From the NCBI GenBank assembly GCA_013151635.1, contig JAADHV010000009.1:1-43638 (forward strand): DNA of 43,638 bases, read 5' to 3'. A program made the position numbers and the translations under genes. This document shows, one piece after another, positions 1 through 7,451 of this stretch. The notes under the pieces were generated by a model that worked only from the letters and a program-made list of their open reading frames with translations, did no database searches and was not told the DNA's origin. The stretch's first letter is position 1; each line of letters begins with the position of its first letter. This DNA is from Deltaproteobacteria bacterium. GTDB taxonomy: Bacteria; Desulfobacterota; Desulfobacteria; Desulfobacterales; Desulfobacteraceae.

Positions 1-9
1 TTTGCTCAT
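1..9 (-). CDS. 5' tip of a minus-strand gene leaving the window
   Basis: Reading the minus strand, an AGGAGG-type ribosome binding site (complement of 15-20) lies a few bases before an ATG at position 9, followed by two codons (Met-Ser-Lys) before the window ends. The perfect Shine-Dalgarno match and spacing suggest a real gene start, but only three codons are visible, so no function can be assigned. It lies directly beyond the end of the decayed transposase. Confidence 0.3.
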
Positions 10-61
10 CGGTTCCTCCTGTATGATTAAGATTGGAACCGAAAATATCATCCCCCGAAAT

Positions 62-569
62 TAAAAGCACGCAGGCTTACCGAAGGGACACATTTAACCA
101 GGTGGGCATAGGAAGCAAAGTCATAAATTCTTGGGGATCTTTTGATATCATAAATTTCATAGAGAATAACCAGGCTGATAATTTTACCGATCCCGGGTAG
201 ATCTCATGTCCCCTGGATAAACAAAGGCCATGGGGAATGTACCACCTGATCAGGCTCGCGATCTTATGGGAATTAACTTTATTATTTTTGGCTTTACCGC
301 CATGGATAGCTTTTATGTATAATACATGGCCCAGGATAAATTCGATGTTGTTATCCTCACAGAAATCTGCTACCCAATGCAGGAAGAACATGGGCAACGA
401 CCAGATCATCAAGATATGGTTTGATCGCCTTCATGAGTGCATCGGGTGAGGTTTTAATATTTTTGTGGAATTTAACCTGGCTTTTGGAATCCAGGATGCA
501 GACATACATGGATCTTGTATGAAGATCGATGCTACAATAATACTTATGCTGTTTGATATAAAATTTCAT
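62..569 (-). pseudogene. Decayed IS110-family transposase (mobile element remnant)
   Basis: An intact start (ATG at 569 behind an AAGGAGA site) opens a frame containing CSIDLHTRSMYVCILD, the first Asp motif of the IS110 DEDD transposase domain. The similarity then moves to another frame (WVADFCEDNNIEFILGH, IHGGKAKNNKVNSHKIASLI), moves again (FPMAFVYPGDMRSTRD), and jumps to the C-terminal Transposase_20 region (PGIGKIISLVILYEIYDIKR ... YAHLVKC). Compared with a normal IS110 transposase of roughly 300-400 residues, the middle is deleted, there are at least two frameshifts, and the C-terminus is cut off. It cannot encode an active enzyme. The family assignment is from recognised motifs; no element boundaries or direct repeats were identified. 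Confidence 0.8.
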
Positions 570-671
570 TTTGAGTCTTCTCCTTTTTATGTTTTTGGTT
601 TGCACCTTCCAGCATATAGTATGCTGCTTAGAAGGGGAAGGCTCAATTAGTATCAAATTAATCAACTCAGA

Positions 672-712
672 CCATTAACACTCAGGCAAAAATCTGGCCT
701 GAGTGTTAATGG
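672..712. repeat. Perfect 16-bp inverted repeat (hairpin)
   Basis: CCATTAACACTCAGGC at 672-687 is the exact reverse complement of 697-712, with a 9-nt loop. There is no T-run on either side, so it is not a canonical intrinsic terminator. It sits upstream of the IS110 remnant and about 120 bp before the GyrI-like gene. It could be a REP-like or element-end structure, or an RNA processing hairpin. Confidence 0.6.
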
Positions 713-831
713 CTGGTTATCATGGCGTTGTTTGGAAAAACGTAATTATAAATTTAAATTAAGAGTTCTGAAAAAAAACAGAAATAAATAAATTCCATAC
801 ACCGCATTATACCTCTTGAAAGGAGATGCTA

Positions 832-1443
832 ATGGAAAAAATAGACTACAAAAAGGAGTTGAAATACCTTTACAAACCTTCAGCGAAGAAAGTTGAAACT
901 GTAGTTGTTCCAAAAATGAACTTTCTCATGCTTGATGGCAAGGGTGACCCAAATACTTCTCAATCATTTCAAGACGCCATTGATACTTTGTATCCTCTTT
1001 CATATGTATTGAAATTCATGATTAAAAGGGGAGAAATAGGAATTGATTATGGAGTGTTACCGTTAGAAGGATTGTGGTGGGCAGATGATATGTCATCATT
1101 CAGCGTAGAGAACAAAGATGGCTGGAAATGGACGCTTATGATTATGCAGCCGGACCTTGTTACAAATGAAATGGTTCAAGAAGCAATAGAGCAAGTAAGA
1201 GTTAAGAAAAATCCAGTATCTTTGCCACTGGTAAGATTTGAATCATTTGAGGAAGGAAAAGTTGCTCAAATAATGCATATTGGTCCATTTTCAGAAGAAG
1301 GCCCAACTGTAGAGAAAGTACATTCATTTATTGAAGAAAGTGGAAACCAGAGAAGGGGAAAGCATCACGAGATTTATCTGAGCGATATTAGGCGAGCAGC
1401 CCCGGAAAAGTGGAAAACCATTATCAGGCAATCAATGTTATAA
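832..1443 (+). CDS. GyrI-like small-molecule-binding domain protein
   Basis: A soluble protein of 203 residues with no signal peptide or membrane segment. Its N-terminal part (KKELKYLYKPSAKKVETVVV, then NFLMLDGKGDPN and the FQDAIDTLYPLSYVLKF segment) is the pattern of GyrI-like/SACol2532-type stand-alone effector-binding proteins, which are related to the ligand-binding half of AraC/MerR drug sensors. A conserved tryptophan pair follows (PLEGLWW). The ATG at 832 is preferred over the one at 826 because an AAAGGAG site at 819-825 ends six bases before it and would overlap the earlier ATG. No DNA-binding domain is present, so a binding or hydrolase-type role for a small hydrophobic ligand is inferred. 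It stands alone between the IS remnant and an unannotated gap. Confidence 0.75.
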   Translation: MEKIDYKKELKYLYKPSAKKVETVVVPKMNFLMLDGKGDPNTSQSFQDAIDTLYPLSYVLKFMIKRGEIGIDYGVLPLEGLWWADDMSSFSVENKDGWKWTLMIMQPDLVTNEMVQEAIEQVRVKKNPVSLPLVRFESFEEGKVAQIMHIGPFSEEGPTVEKVHSFIEESGNQRRGKHHEIYLSDIRRAAPEKWKTIIRQSML

Positions 1444-1793
1444 AAAGGTATAATCGGGTAGCCGGGGGTTTTAATCCCCAGTCCCCTGCGGCTGATCGCT
1501 GTCATGATGGGCCTGTTTTTTGAAAGTGCCCAGTTTAAGCAGATGGCGGACTTTTGTCCGGGCATAGCGCCATAGTTTCCAGTAGCACATCCATAAAATG
1601 CAGTAAATTTTTTTTCACAGCCCGGTTTGAACTCATTGTAAGGGCAAGCCCAAGTCCTCTGGATGATAAAGCTGATGTGTTCCTGTAATAACAAATTAAC
1701 TGGAGCAGGATCGGGACATGTACGTCTCTGGAAGCTGAAAGATGCGTCTGCATAAAGATTATTTGATTTGGTAAAAAAACAGGAGAGATTCCC
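1444..1793. other. 350-bp gap without a recognisable gene
   Basis: No supported coding region, RNA gene or strong terminator was found. The stretch around 1460-1490 is GC-rich (a short GGGG/CCCC dyad near 1464-1478) and unlike its AT-rich surroundings, which would fit old mobile-element debris. Only short open frames occur and none has a good ribosome binding site. An ACAGGAGAG site at its right end belongs to the following reductase gene. Confidence 0.4.
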
Positions 1794-3014
1794 ATGCAAT
1801 ACCGTAAAATACCCAAAACAGGTGAAAAACTTTCTGCTCTTGGCTTTGGCTGTATGCGCCTGCCGGAAAAAAGAGGCAGGATTGATGAAAAACGGGCAAA
1901 AGACCAGCTTTTTCAGGCCATTGAAAAAGGTGTGAACTATTTTGATACAGCCATGCCCTATCATATGGGTGCCAGTGAGACATTTCTTGGGAAGGTGTTT
2001 GAGGGGCCGTATCGAAAGAAAATAAAACTGGCCACAAAACTTCCTCCCTGGTATGTCAATGATTCTCCAGACATGGACAAGCTTTTTGCAGCCCAGCTCG
2101 CCAATCTTAAGACCGGTTATATTGACTATTATCTGCTCCATGCCCTGAATGGCGAATCCTTTAAAAAAATGAAGGAGCTGGGGGCACTTGATTTCCTTAG
2201 CCGGCTCAAATCCGAAGGGCGGATAAGAAATGCTGGGTTTTCCTTCCATGGCAGAAAAAAGGATTTTAAAAAGATTGTTGATGCGTATGACTGGGAGTTC
2301 TGCCAGATTCAGTATAACTATCTTGACACGGAAAACCAGGCAGGGAAAAAAGGGCTTGAATATGCCGCTGGAAAGGAACTGGGTGTTATCATCATGGAGC
2401 CCCTGAGAGGGGGTAATCTCGGGAAAAAACCTCCCAAAAAGATCCAGGCACTCTGGGACCAGGCAGACGTAAAAAGAGAACCTGTTCAATGGTCCCTGGA
2501 GTGGATATGGAATCATCCCGAGGTGACAGTTGTTTTATCCGGTATGAATGATGAGGCTCACATTGAACAGAATATTGAAATGGCAGGCAGGGCCTTTCCA
2601 GGTACAATATCCCCAAAGGATCTTGAGATAGTAGACGAGGTGGAAAAAGTGTACCTGAGGCTCATGAAAGCGGGCTGCACAGGGTGCCGATATTGCATGC
2701 CCTGCCCGTCGGGTGTGAACATTCCCGCCTGCTTTGAATTTTATAACAATTTTCATATGTTTGATGATAAAATCAATGCCGGAATGTTTTATCTTGCAGG
2801 CTGCGGCGGCCTTTTTTCCGGGAAACCGGCACTGGCTTCCCAATGCGAAGAATGCGGCGAATGCGAAAAAGTCTGTCCCCAAAATCTCCCCATCATGGAC
2901 CTGTTAAAAGATGTGAGCCTGGAATTTGAGGGATTTAAATTCAGGATGATGTTAAAAACAGCCAAGGTTATTTTTGGTTTTAAACGGTGGAACATACTTA
3001 GAAAACAAAAATAG
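1794..3014 (+). CDS. Aldo/keto reductase with C-terminal 4Fe-4S ferredoxin-like region
   Basis: A 406-residue cytoplasmic oxidoreductase. The N-terminal TIM-barrel reductase domain (about 1-280) carries GFGCMRLP and the family tetrad, seen here as Asp51, Tyr56, Lys82 and His116 (in YYLLHALN). The C-terminal extension has two cysteine clusters, C295/C298/C301/C304 and C351/C354/C357/C361 (CEECGECEKVCP), each able to take part in a [4Fe-4S] cluster. This arrangement is common in anaerobes and suggests electron exchange with ferredoxin, rather than only NAD(P)H, for reduction of an aldehyde or ketone; the substrate is unknown. It starts at an ATG behind an AGGAGAG site and ends in a strong terminator, so it appears to be monocistronic. 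A long open frame on the opposite strand is a shadow. Confidence 0.9.
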   Translation: MQYRKIPKTGEKLSALGFGCMRLPEKRGRIDEKRAKDQLFQAIEKGVNYFDTAMPYHMGASETFLGKVFEGPYRKKIKLATKLPPWYVNDSPDMDKLFAAQLANLKTGYIDYYLLHALNGESFKKMKELGALDFLSRLKSEGRIRNAGFSFHGRKKDFKKIVDAYDWEFCQIQYNYLDTENQAGKKGLEYAAGKELGVIIMEPLRGGNLGKKPPKKIQALWDQADVKREPVQWSLEWIWNHPEVTVVLSGMNDEAHIEQNIEMAGRAFPGTISPKDLEIVDEVEKVYLRLMKAGCTGCRYCMPCPSGVNIPACFEFYNNFHMFDDKINAGMFYLAGCGGLFSGKPALASQCEECGECEKVCPQNLPIMDLLKDVSLEFEGFKFRMMLKTAKVIFGFKRWNILRKQK

Positions 3015-3015
3015 T

Positions 3016-3062
3016 CCCAAGGTAAAAATAGTTAATACTTTTTTTACCTTGGGGTTGTTTTT
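3016..3062 (+). terminator. Intrinsic terminator after the aldo/keto reductase
   Basis: A 13-bp stem, CCCAAGGTAAAAA (3016-3028) with its complement at 3041-3053, is followed by a T-rich tail (TTGTTTTT). It closes the reductase transcript and isolates it from the TRAP operon. Confidence 0.85.
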
Positions 3063-3201
3063 GTAAGAAATTTACCTACACAATAATCAGAAATACTCTA
3101 ATTGACTTAATACCTTGCTATCTATTATCGTTTTATAACGGGAATCCTCTCGATGGTTTTGTGTTAAAAATTTTTAATTCAATAAAAGGAGAGTAAAAAA
3201 A

Positions 3202-4212
3202 ATGAAAAAGTTGTTTGGCTTATTGGCAATTCTGGCACTTTGCATGGCGATTTCAGCGCCAATTGTATCAGCAAAGAAAAAACCCTTTAAAATCAGGTTT
3301 TCCCATGTGGTTTCAGAAAATACGCCCAAGGGATGGGGGGCAAAAGAGTTTGCAAGAAGGGTAAACGAGGAGCTTAAGGGAAAAGTGGTTGTAAAAGTAT
3401 TTCCAAGTTCGCAGCTTTATGGAGATAACCAGGCAATTGAAGCCCTTGCAGCAGGATTCATAGAAATGGCAGCACCTTCTTCAGCAAAATTTGTTGGATC
3501 AGTTCCTGCGTTACAGCTTTTTGATATGCCTTTCCTTTTCAAGAATATTCAAACTGTTCATAAAACAGTTGACGGCGAAATCGGTGATGAAATAAGACAA
3601 ATGTTTGTAAAAAGAGGTCTTGGCATTAAACTGATTACGTTCTGGGACAATGCATTTAAACAATTCTCCTGTAACGTTCGCCCCTTGATTAAACCTGCTG
3701 ATTTTAAAGGCGTGAAATTCAGAATCATGAGTTCTGATATCCTTGAAGCACAGATGAAAGCCCTTGGCGGAGTTGGTCTTAAGTTGCCCTTCTCTGAGGT
3801 TTATAACGCGCTTGAGCAGGGTGTTGTGGACGGCCAGGAGAATACAGCCTCCAATATTTATACAAAAAAATTCTATGAAGTTCAAAAATATATGACATTT
3901 TCAAATCATGGATATCTTGGATATGCTGTAATTATGAATCAGAAATTCTGGGATAAGCTGCCAAAAGATATCCAGGCATCTTTATCAAAGATTCTCAGGG
4001 AAGTAACAGAAAAAGTAAGGGAAAAAGCAGTTGAACTTGATAGAGAGCAGTCTGCACTGATAAGGGCTTATGCGAAAAAGAGTGGAAAACTTGAAATATT
4101 TGATCTGAATGCTGCACAGGTTAAGGCACTCCAAGATGCTGTAGCACCTGTTTATAACCAGTTTACCGATGTAGTTCCGCCATCCTGGATTAAGAAAATC
4201 AAAAGCATGTAA
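3202..4212 (+). CDS. dctP: TRAP transporter solute-binding protein (DctP family)
   Basis: The periplasmic receptor of a tripartite ATP-independent transporter, 336 residues. Residues 1-24 form a signal peptide (basic MKK, hydrophobic core, cleavage near VSA-KK). The mature protein has the family pattern: IRFSHVVSENTPKGWGAKEFA, the FPSSQLYGDNQAIEAL region, and VKFRIMSS containing the conserved arginine (R174) that normally pairs with a substrate carboxylate, then GVVDGQENTASNIY. A good AAAGGAGAG site precedes the ATG. It is followed by an RNA hairpin and then dctQ and dctM. The arginine indicates an organic acid substrate, but which acid cannot be read from the sequence; C4-dicarboxylates are only one possibility. 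Confidence 0.93.
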   Translation: MKKLFGLLAILALCMAISAPIVSAKKKPFKIRFSHVVSENTPKGWGAKEFARRVNEELKGKVVVKVFPSSQLYGDNQAIEALAAGFIEMAAPSSAKFVGSVPALQLFDMPFLFKNIQTVHKTVDGEIGDEIRQMFVKRGLGIKLITFWDNAFKQFSCNVRPLIKPADFKGVKFRIMSSDILEAQMKALGGVGLKLPFSEVYNALEQGVVDGQENTASNIYTKKFYEVQKYMTFSNHGYLGYAVIMNQKFWDKLPKDIQASLSKILREVTEKVREKAVELDREQSALIRAYAKKSGKLEIFDLNAAQVKALQDAVAPVYNQFTDVVPPSWIKKIKSM

Positions 4213-4226
4213 TAAAATTTTTAATA

Positions 4227-4260
4227 TATGCTCCCAAATATAATTGGTTTTGGGAGCATA
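4227..4260 (+). promoter_or_regulatory. Intercistronic hairpin between dctP and dctQ
   Basis: TATGCTCCCAAA (4227-4238) is complementary to 4249-4260 with a 10-nt loop and no T-run after it. Its place just after the binding-protein gene fits the known arrangement in which a 3' hairpin protects the receptor mRNA, or partly terminates it, so that more DctP than membrane subunit is made. The 12-bp pairing is seen directly; the role is inferred. Confidence 0.6.
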
Positions 4261-4281
4261 AACTTTACAGGTGTTGCAATC

Positions 4282-4836
4282 ATGATACAAAAGGTTGTAA
4301 GAATTTGGGATAAATTAGAAGAGATCCTCATCGTTATTCTCATCTCAGTTGCCTCATATCTCTCATTCCAGGAAGTTATTTTAAGGTCGGTATTCAATAC
4401 GGGCTGGAGCGGTTCCTATGAAATAACAATAATGGCCCTGATATGGTGTACATTCATCGGTGTGAGTCTTGGGATTAAAAAAAATGTTCATATCGGAGTT
4501 GATCTTTTAGTCAATAAATTCCCCCCTCCCATTAAAAAATTATTTGTTTATCTTTCCATTCTCTGCTGCCTCATATTCGGGATTGTTATCGCATTCCAAG
4601 GATACCAGTTTACAGCTTTTATAAGTAGAAGCCACCTTCTTTCCAGGGATCTTCGAATCCCCATGGAATGGGCATATATGTCCGTACCGGTATGTGGTGT
4701 CCTTGTGACATTGCGCTTTATTGAAAAACTTGTTTATGTCATTCAGGGAAAAACCTTTGAGCATGATAAAATAAGTGAGCTTTCAGAGGAAGAAAAGAAG
4801 CTCCTGACAGGGATAAAGAAAAAAGGAGATTCATAA
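4282..4836 (+). CDS. dctQ: TRAP transporter small membrane subunit (DctQ family)
   Basis: A 184-residue, four-helix membrane protein that partners DctM. Hydrophobic segments run from ILIVILISVASYL through IWCTFIGVSLGI and LSILCCLIFGIVI to MSVPVCGVLVTL, with a charged C-terminal tail. The motif LGIKKNVHIGVDLLV is typical of the family. An in-frame ATG at 4228 would start inside the stem of the upstream hairpin and add 18 residues unlike the family, so the ATG at 4282 is preferred even though only a weak AGGTG site precedes it. It is directly coupled to dctM, whose ATG follows its stop codon with no gap. Confidence 0.9.
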   Translation: MIQKVVRIWDKLEEILIVILISVASYLSFQEVILRSVFNTGWSGSYEITIMALIWCTFIGVSLGIKKNVHIGVDLLVNKFPPPIKKLFVYLSILCCLIFGIVIAFQGYQFTAFISRSHLLSRDLRIPMEWAYMSVPVCGVLVTLRFIEKLVYVIQGKTFEHDKISELSEEEKKLLTGIKKKGDS

Positions 4837-6129
4837 ATGGAAGTCGGATTAACTCTTTTTGTTATATTTTTTGTATTCCTGCTCATGGGGATTCCTCTTG
4901 CAATCTGTCTTGGACTCGCTGTTATTGCAACTTTCTGGTACCATGACACACTGCCGCTTATGGCCGTTGCTCAGCGAATGTACAATGGTCTTGATCAATT
5001 TCCTCTAATGGCCATTCCGTTTTTTGTCCTGGCCTCGGGAATCATGACCTCCGGTGGTGTTTCAAAGCGCTTGATCAAGGTCTGTAATGCCTTTGTCGGG
5101 CATTTACCCGGAGGTCTTGCCGTGGCATCAATTGTTTCCTGCATGTTTTTTGCAGCCATTTCCGGGTCAAGCCCTTCCACGGTTGTGGCCATAGGATCCA
5201 TCATGATCCCTGCAATGGTTGCTTCCGGATATGGAGAAAAATACAGTGTGGGTCTTCTTGGTTCCGCAGGATCCCTTGGTATATTGATCCCGCCAAGTAT
5301 CCCGATGATCGTATATGGTGTTGCAACAGAACAGTCGGTTGGGAAGCTTTTTATGGCAGGTGTGGGGCCCGGCCTGTTTATGGGCGGCATGTTTATTGCT
5401 ACTGCCGTTATCGTTGCCAAATACAAAGGATTCGGCGGCTCCCAGCCGGTCCCCTGGAAAGAAAGAATGGCAGCCCTTGTGGATGCAAGCTGGGGGCTTT
5501 TCATGCCGGTTCTTGTTCTTGGGGGGATTTACGGCGGAATTTTTACGCCAACCGAGGCTGCGGCTGTATCGGTTGTCTATTCTCTTTTTGTCGGGCTTTT
5601 TATTTACAAGGACATGAAATTCAGTGATATTCCAAGGGTTTTTTCAAGGTCGGCGATTACCATGTCTATGGTTTTATTTATCATTACAACGGCAATGCTT
5701 TTCGCCTTTATTTTGACATCTGAAGGTATCCCCGGGGCCATTGCCGATTTTATTATCGAACATGCGGTTACTCCCTGGGTATTCCTGTTATTTGTAAATA
5801 TCCTGCTCTATTTTGTCGGTGACTTTATGGAGCCAAGTTCTGCAATTTTGATTCTGGCTCCATTGTTTTTGCCCATTGTACTGAAACTTGGAATTGATCC
5901 TATTCATTTTGGTATAATTATGACCGTGAATATGGAAATCGGAATGATTACGCCTCCTGTGGGGCTCAACCTGTTTGTGGCATCCGGAATTTCAGGACTC
6001 TCCCTCTGGGACGTGTTCAGGGGCGCCGCGCCTTTTATGGTCATTATGCTTATCGGGCTTGCAATCATTACTTATATACCAATCATTTCCCTCTGGTTTC
6101 CAAAATTGCTTTATGGCACCATGTTTTAA
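4837..6129 (+). CDS. dctM: TRAP transporter large membrane subunit (DctM family)
   Basis: The 430-residue transport subunit, highly hydrophobic across its whole length, as expected for about 12 membrane helices. Family motifs include FPLMAIPFFVLASGIM near the start, AISGSSPSTVVAIGSIMIPAM, SAGSLGILIPPSIPMIVYG, and near the end MTVNMEIGMITPPVGLNLFV. Members use an ion gradient (usually sodium) to drive uptake of the acid handed over by DctP. The start is fixed by an AAAGGAG site inside the end of dctQ. Length and domain content are normal. A strong terminator follows at once, so the operon is dctPQM only. Confidence 0.95.
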   Translation: MEVGLTLFVIFFVFLLMGIPLAICLGLAVIATFWYHDTLPLMAVAQRMYNGLDQFPLMAIPFFVLASGIMTSGGVSKRLIKVCNAFVGHLPGGLAVASIVSCMFFAAISGSSPSTVVAIGSIMIPAMVASGYGEKYSVGLLGSAGSLGILIPPSIPMIVYGVATEQSVGKLFMAGVGPGLFMGGMFIATAVIVAKYKGFGGSQPVPWKERMAALVDASWGLFMPVLVLGGIYGGIFTPTEAAAVSVVYSLFVGLFIYKDMKFSDIPRVFSRSAITMSMVLFIITTAMLFAFILTSEGIPGAIADFIIEHAVTPWVFLLFVNILLYFVGDFMEPSSAILILAPLFLPIVLKLGIDPIHFGIIMTVNMEIGMITPPVGLNLFVASGISGLSLWDVFRGAAPFMVIMLIGLAIITYIPIISLWFPKLLYGTMF

Positions 6130-6134
6130 ATTTT

Positions 6135-6177
6135 AAAAAAGCACCCCTGAAGGGTTTTGCCTCGGGGGTGCTTTTTT
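6135..6177 (+). terminator. Intrinsic terminator of dctPQM
   Basis: AAAAAAGCACCCC (6135-6147) pairs with GGGGTGCTTTTTT (6165-6177), and the run of T is part of the right arm. It lies six bases after the dctM stop codon. Confidence 0.9.
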
Positions 6178-6345
6178 AAACGATTTATTTCTTTTTTCCA
6201 GTCATTTAAAAAAATTAGTTGCATCATCAACGGTTTTATAGAATATTATGTGGAAAAGGCTTAAAACACCTGAGTAAAATTGGACATGATGATATTTACC
6301 TATTGATTTGATAATAATTTTAACCGGGAAATAAGAAATATTTAC

Positions 6346-6798
6346 ATGGAAACATTTGAGAAAGTCATTGATTCGTCTATTGCATATCTTGTGGGTCGAA
6401 CCTCCAGATCAATTATTAAAAGGCTGACTAAAAAATTTTTGGATGCCGGGTTTGACGTAAGCTATGAGCAGTGGAGCATACTTGTTCACCTGTATCGAAA
6501 AGACGGGCAGACTCAGCAGGAGCTTTCCAATATTGCCGTTAAGGACAAGGCTGCCATCACAAGGCTTTTAAATGTCCTGGAAAAAAAGAACATTGTGTTA
6601 AGAATCCCGGACAGGAATGATAAGCGAAGCAAGCTTGTCTATCTCACCAATAAAGCCAAGGAGTTTAAGGCCCAGTTAATTGCCATTGTCGAAGATTTAT
6701 TAGAGGAGGCGGAGCATGGGATTGAGCCTGGCGAAATTGCCGGATGCAAAGCCACATTAAATAAAATATTTTCTAATTTTGACAGGCTGAATCATTAG
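6346..6798 (+). CDS. MarR-family transcriptional regulator
   Basis: A 150-residue winged-helix regulator. An N-terminal dimerisation helix is followed by the DNA-binding core: VSYEQWSILVHLYRKDGQTQ, QELSNIAVKDKAAITRLLNV (recognition helix) and the wing VLRIPDRNDKRSKLVYLT. MarR proteins act as dimers and usually release DNA on binding a small phenolic or acidic ligand. The ATG at 6346 has only a weak upstream site. It follows the TRAP operon on the same strand after a terminator and may control it, but no palindrome was confirmed as its operator. It converges with the response regulator gene, leaving 11 bp between stop codons. Confidence 0.88.
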   Translation: METFEKVIDSSIAYLVGRTSRSIIKRLTKKFLDAGFDVSYEQWSILVHLYRKDGQTQQELSNIAVKDKAAITRLLNVLEKKNIVLRIPDRNDKRSKLVYLTNKAKEFKAQLIAIVEDLLEEAEHGIEPGEIAGCKATLNKIFSNFDRLNH

Positions 6799-6809
6799 TG
6801 TTTTTAAAT

Positions 6810-7448
6810 TTACAGCTCAACCAGTTTATTTTGGATGGCATACCTGGACAGCTCGGCATTGTTTCTTAAATTTAATTTTTTTAATATCCTTGACCTGTAA
6901 GTATCAACCGTTTTGATACTTATGTTATAGGAGGTTGCGATTTCCCTGTTTGTCGAACCCATGGCAAGCTTTCGCAATACCTGGAGCTCCCTCATGGACA
7001 GGGATTCTGTGGGGCTGCCGCTTTTGTTTCCCCTTATCACTTTAAGAGCTAAAGCCTCACTTGCCTTTTCAGTCAAATATCTTCCCCCGGCATGGATTTT
7101 TTTTACGGCCGCCACAAGCTGTTCAGGAGCGGACTGCTTTGTGACATATCCCCGGGCGCCTGCTTCTATTGCCCTTATCACATACTGCTCTTCATCATGC
7201 ATTGTTAGAATAAGCACAGGCACATCAGTGCAATAAGAGTTAAGGCGGGTCACCACTTCAAGCCCATCCATGCCCGGCATTGAAATATCAATCACAGCCA
7301 CATCAGGTTTTTTATTCATGGCCTCATCCAGTGCTGCTTCCCCGTCGGCAGCTTCGGCAATCACCTCGATTTCATTGCTGTCTTCCAGGACTTTTCTCAA
7401 GCCTTCCCTGACAATACTGTGGTCATCTGCAAGAAGCACCTTAATCAT
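6810..7448 (-). CDS. NarL/FixJ-type response regulator
   Basis: A 212-residue two-component regulator. The receiver domain (1-about 120) has the acidic pair in LLADDH, the phospho-acceptor Asp54 in AVIDISMPGMDG, the Thr in ILTMHDE and the Lys in YVTKQSAPEQL. The C-terminal LuxR-type helix-turn-helix (about 148-212) reads LSMRELQVLRKLAMGSTNRE, then the SIKTVDTYRSRILKKL recognition region. It starts three bases after the stop of the kinase gene encoded upstream, so the pair is translated from one mRNA. The target genes are not visible from the sequence. Confidence 0.95.
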   Translation of the reverse strand: MIKVLLADDHSIVREGLRKVLEDSNEIEVIAEAADGEAALDEAMNKKPDVAVIDISMPGMDGLEVVTRLNSYCTDVPVLILTMHDEEQYVIRAIEAGARGYVTKQSAPEQLVAAVKKIHAGGRYLTEKASEALALKVIRGNKSGSPTESLSMRELQVLRKLAMGSTNREIATSYNISIKTVDTYRSRILKKLNLRNNAELSRYAIQNKLVEL

Positions 7449-7451
7449 AAA

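Noticed and set aside
1374-2516. 380-codon open frame on the minus strand
   Set aside because: It lies opposite the well-supported aldo/keto reductase, has no family resemblance and no ribosome binding site; it is a shadow of that gene.
3102-3130. Possible sigma-70 promoter before dctP (TTGACT then TATTAT)
   Set aside because: The spacing is only 15 bp and alternatives are equally weak, so it was not listed as a feature.
4228-4281. Upstream extension of dctQ from the ATG at 4228
   Set aside because: The start would lie inside a 12-bp hairpin stem and the 18 extra residues are unlike DctQ N-termini.
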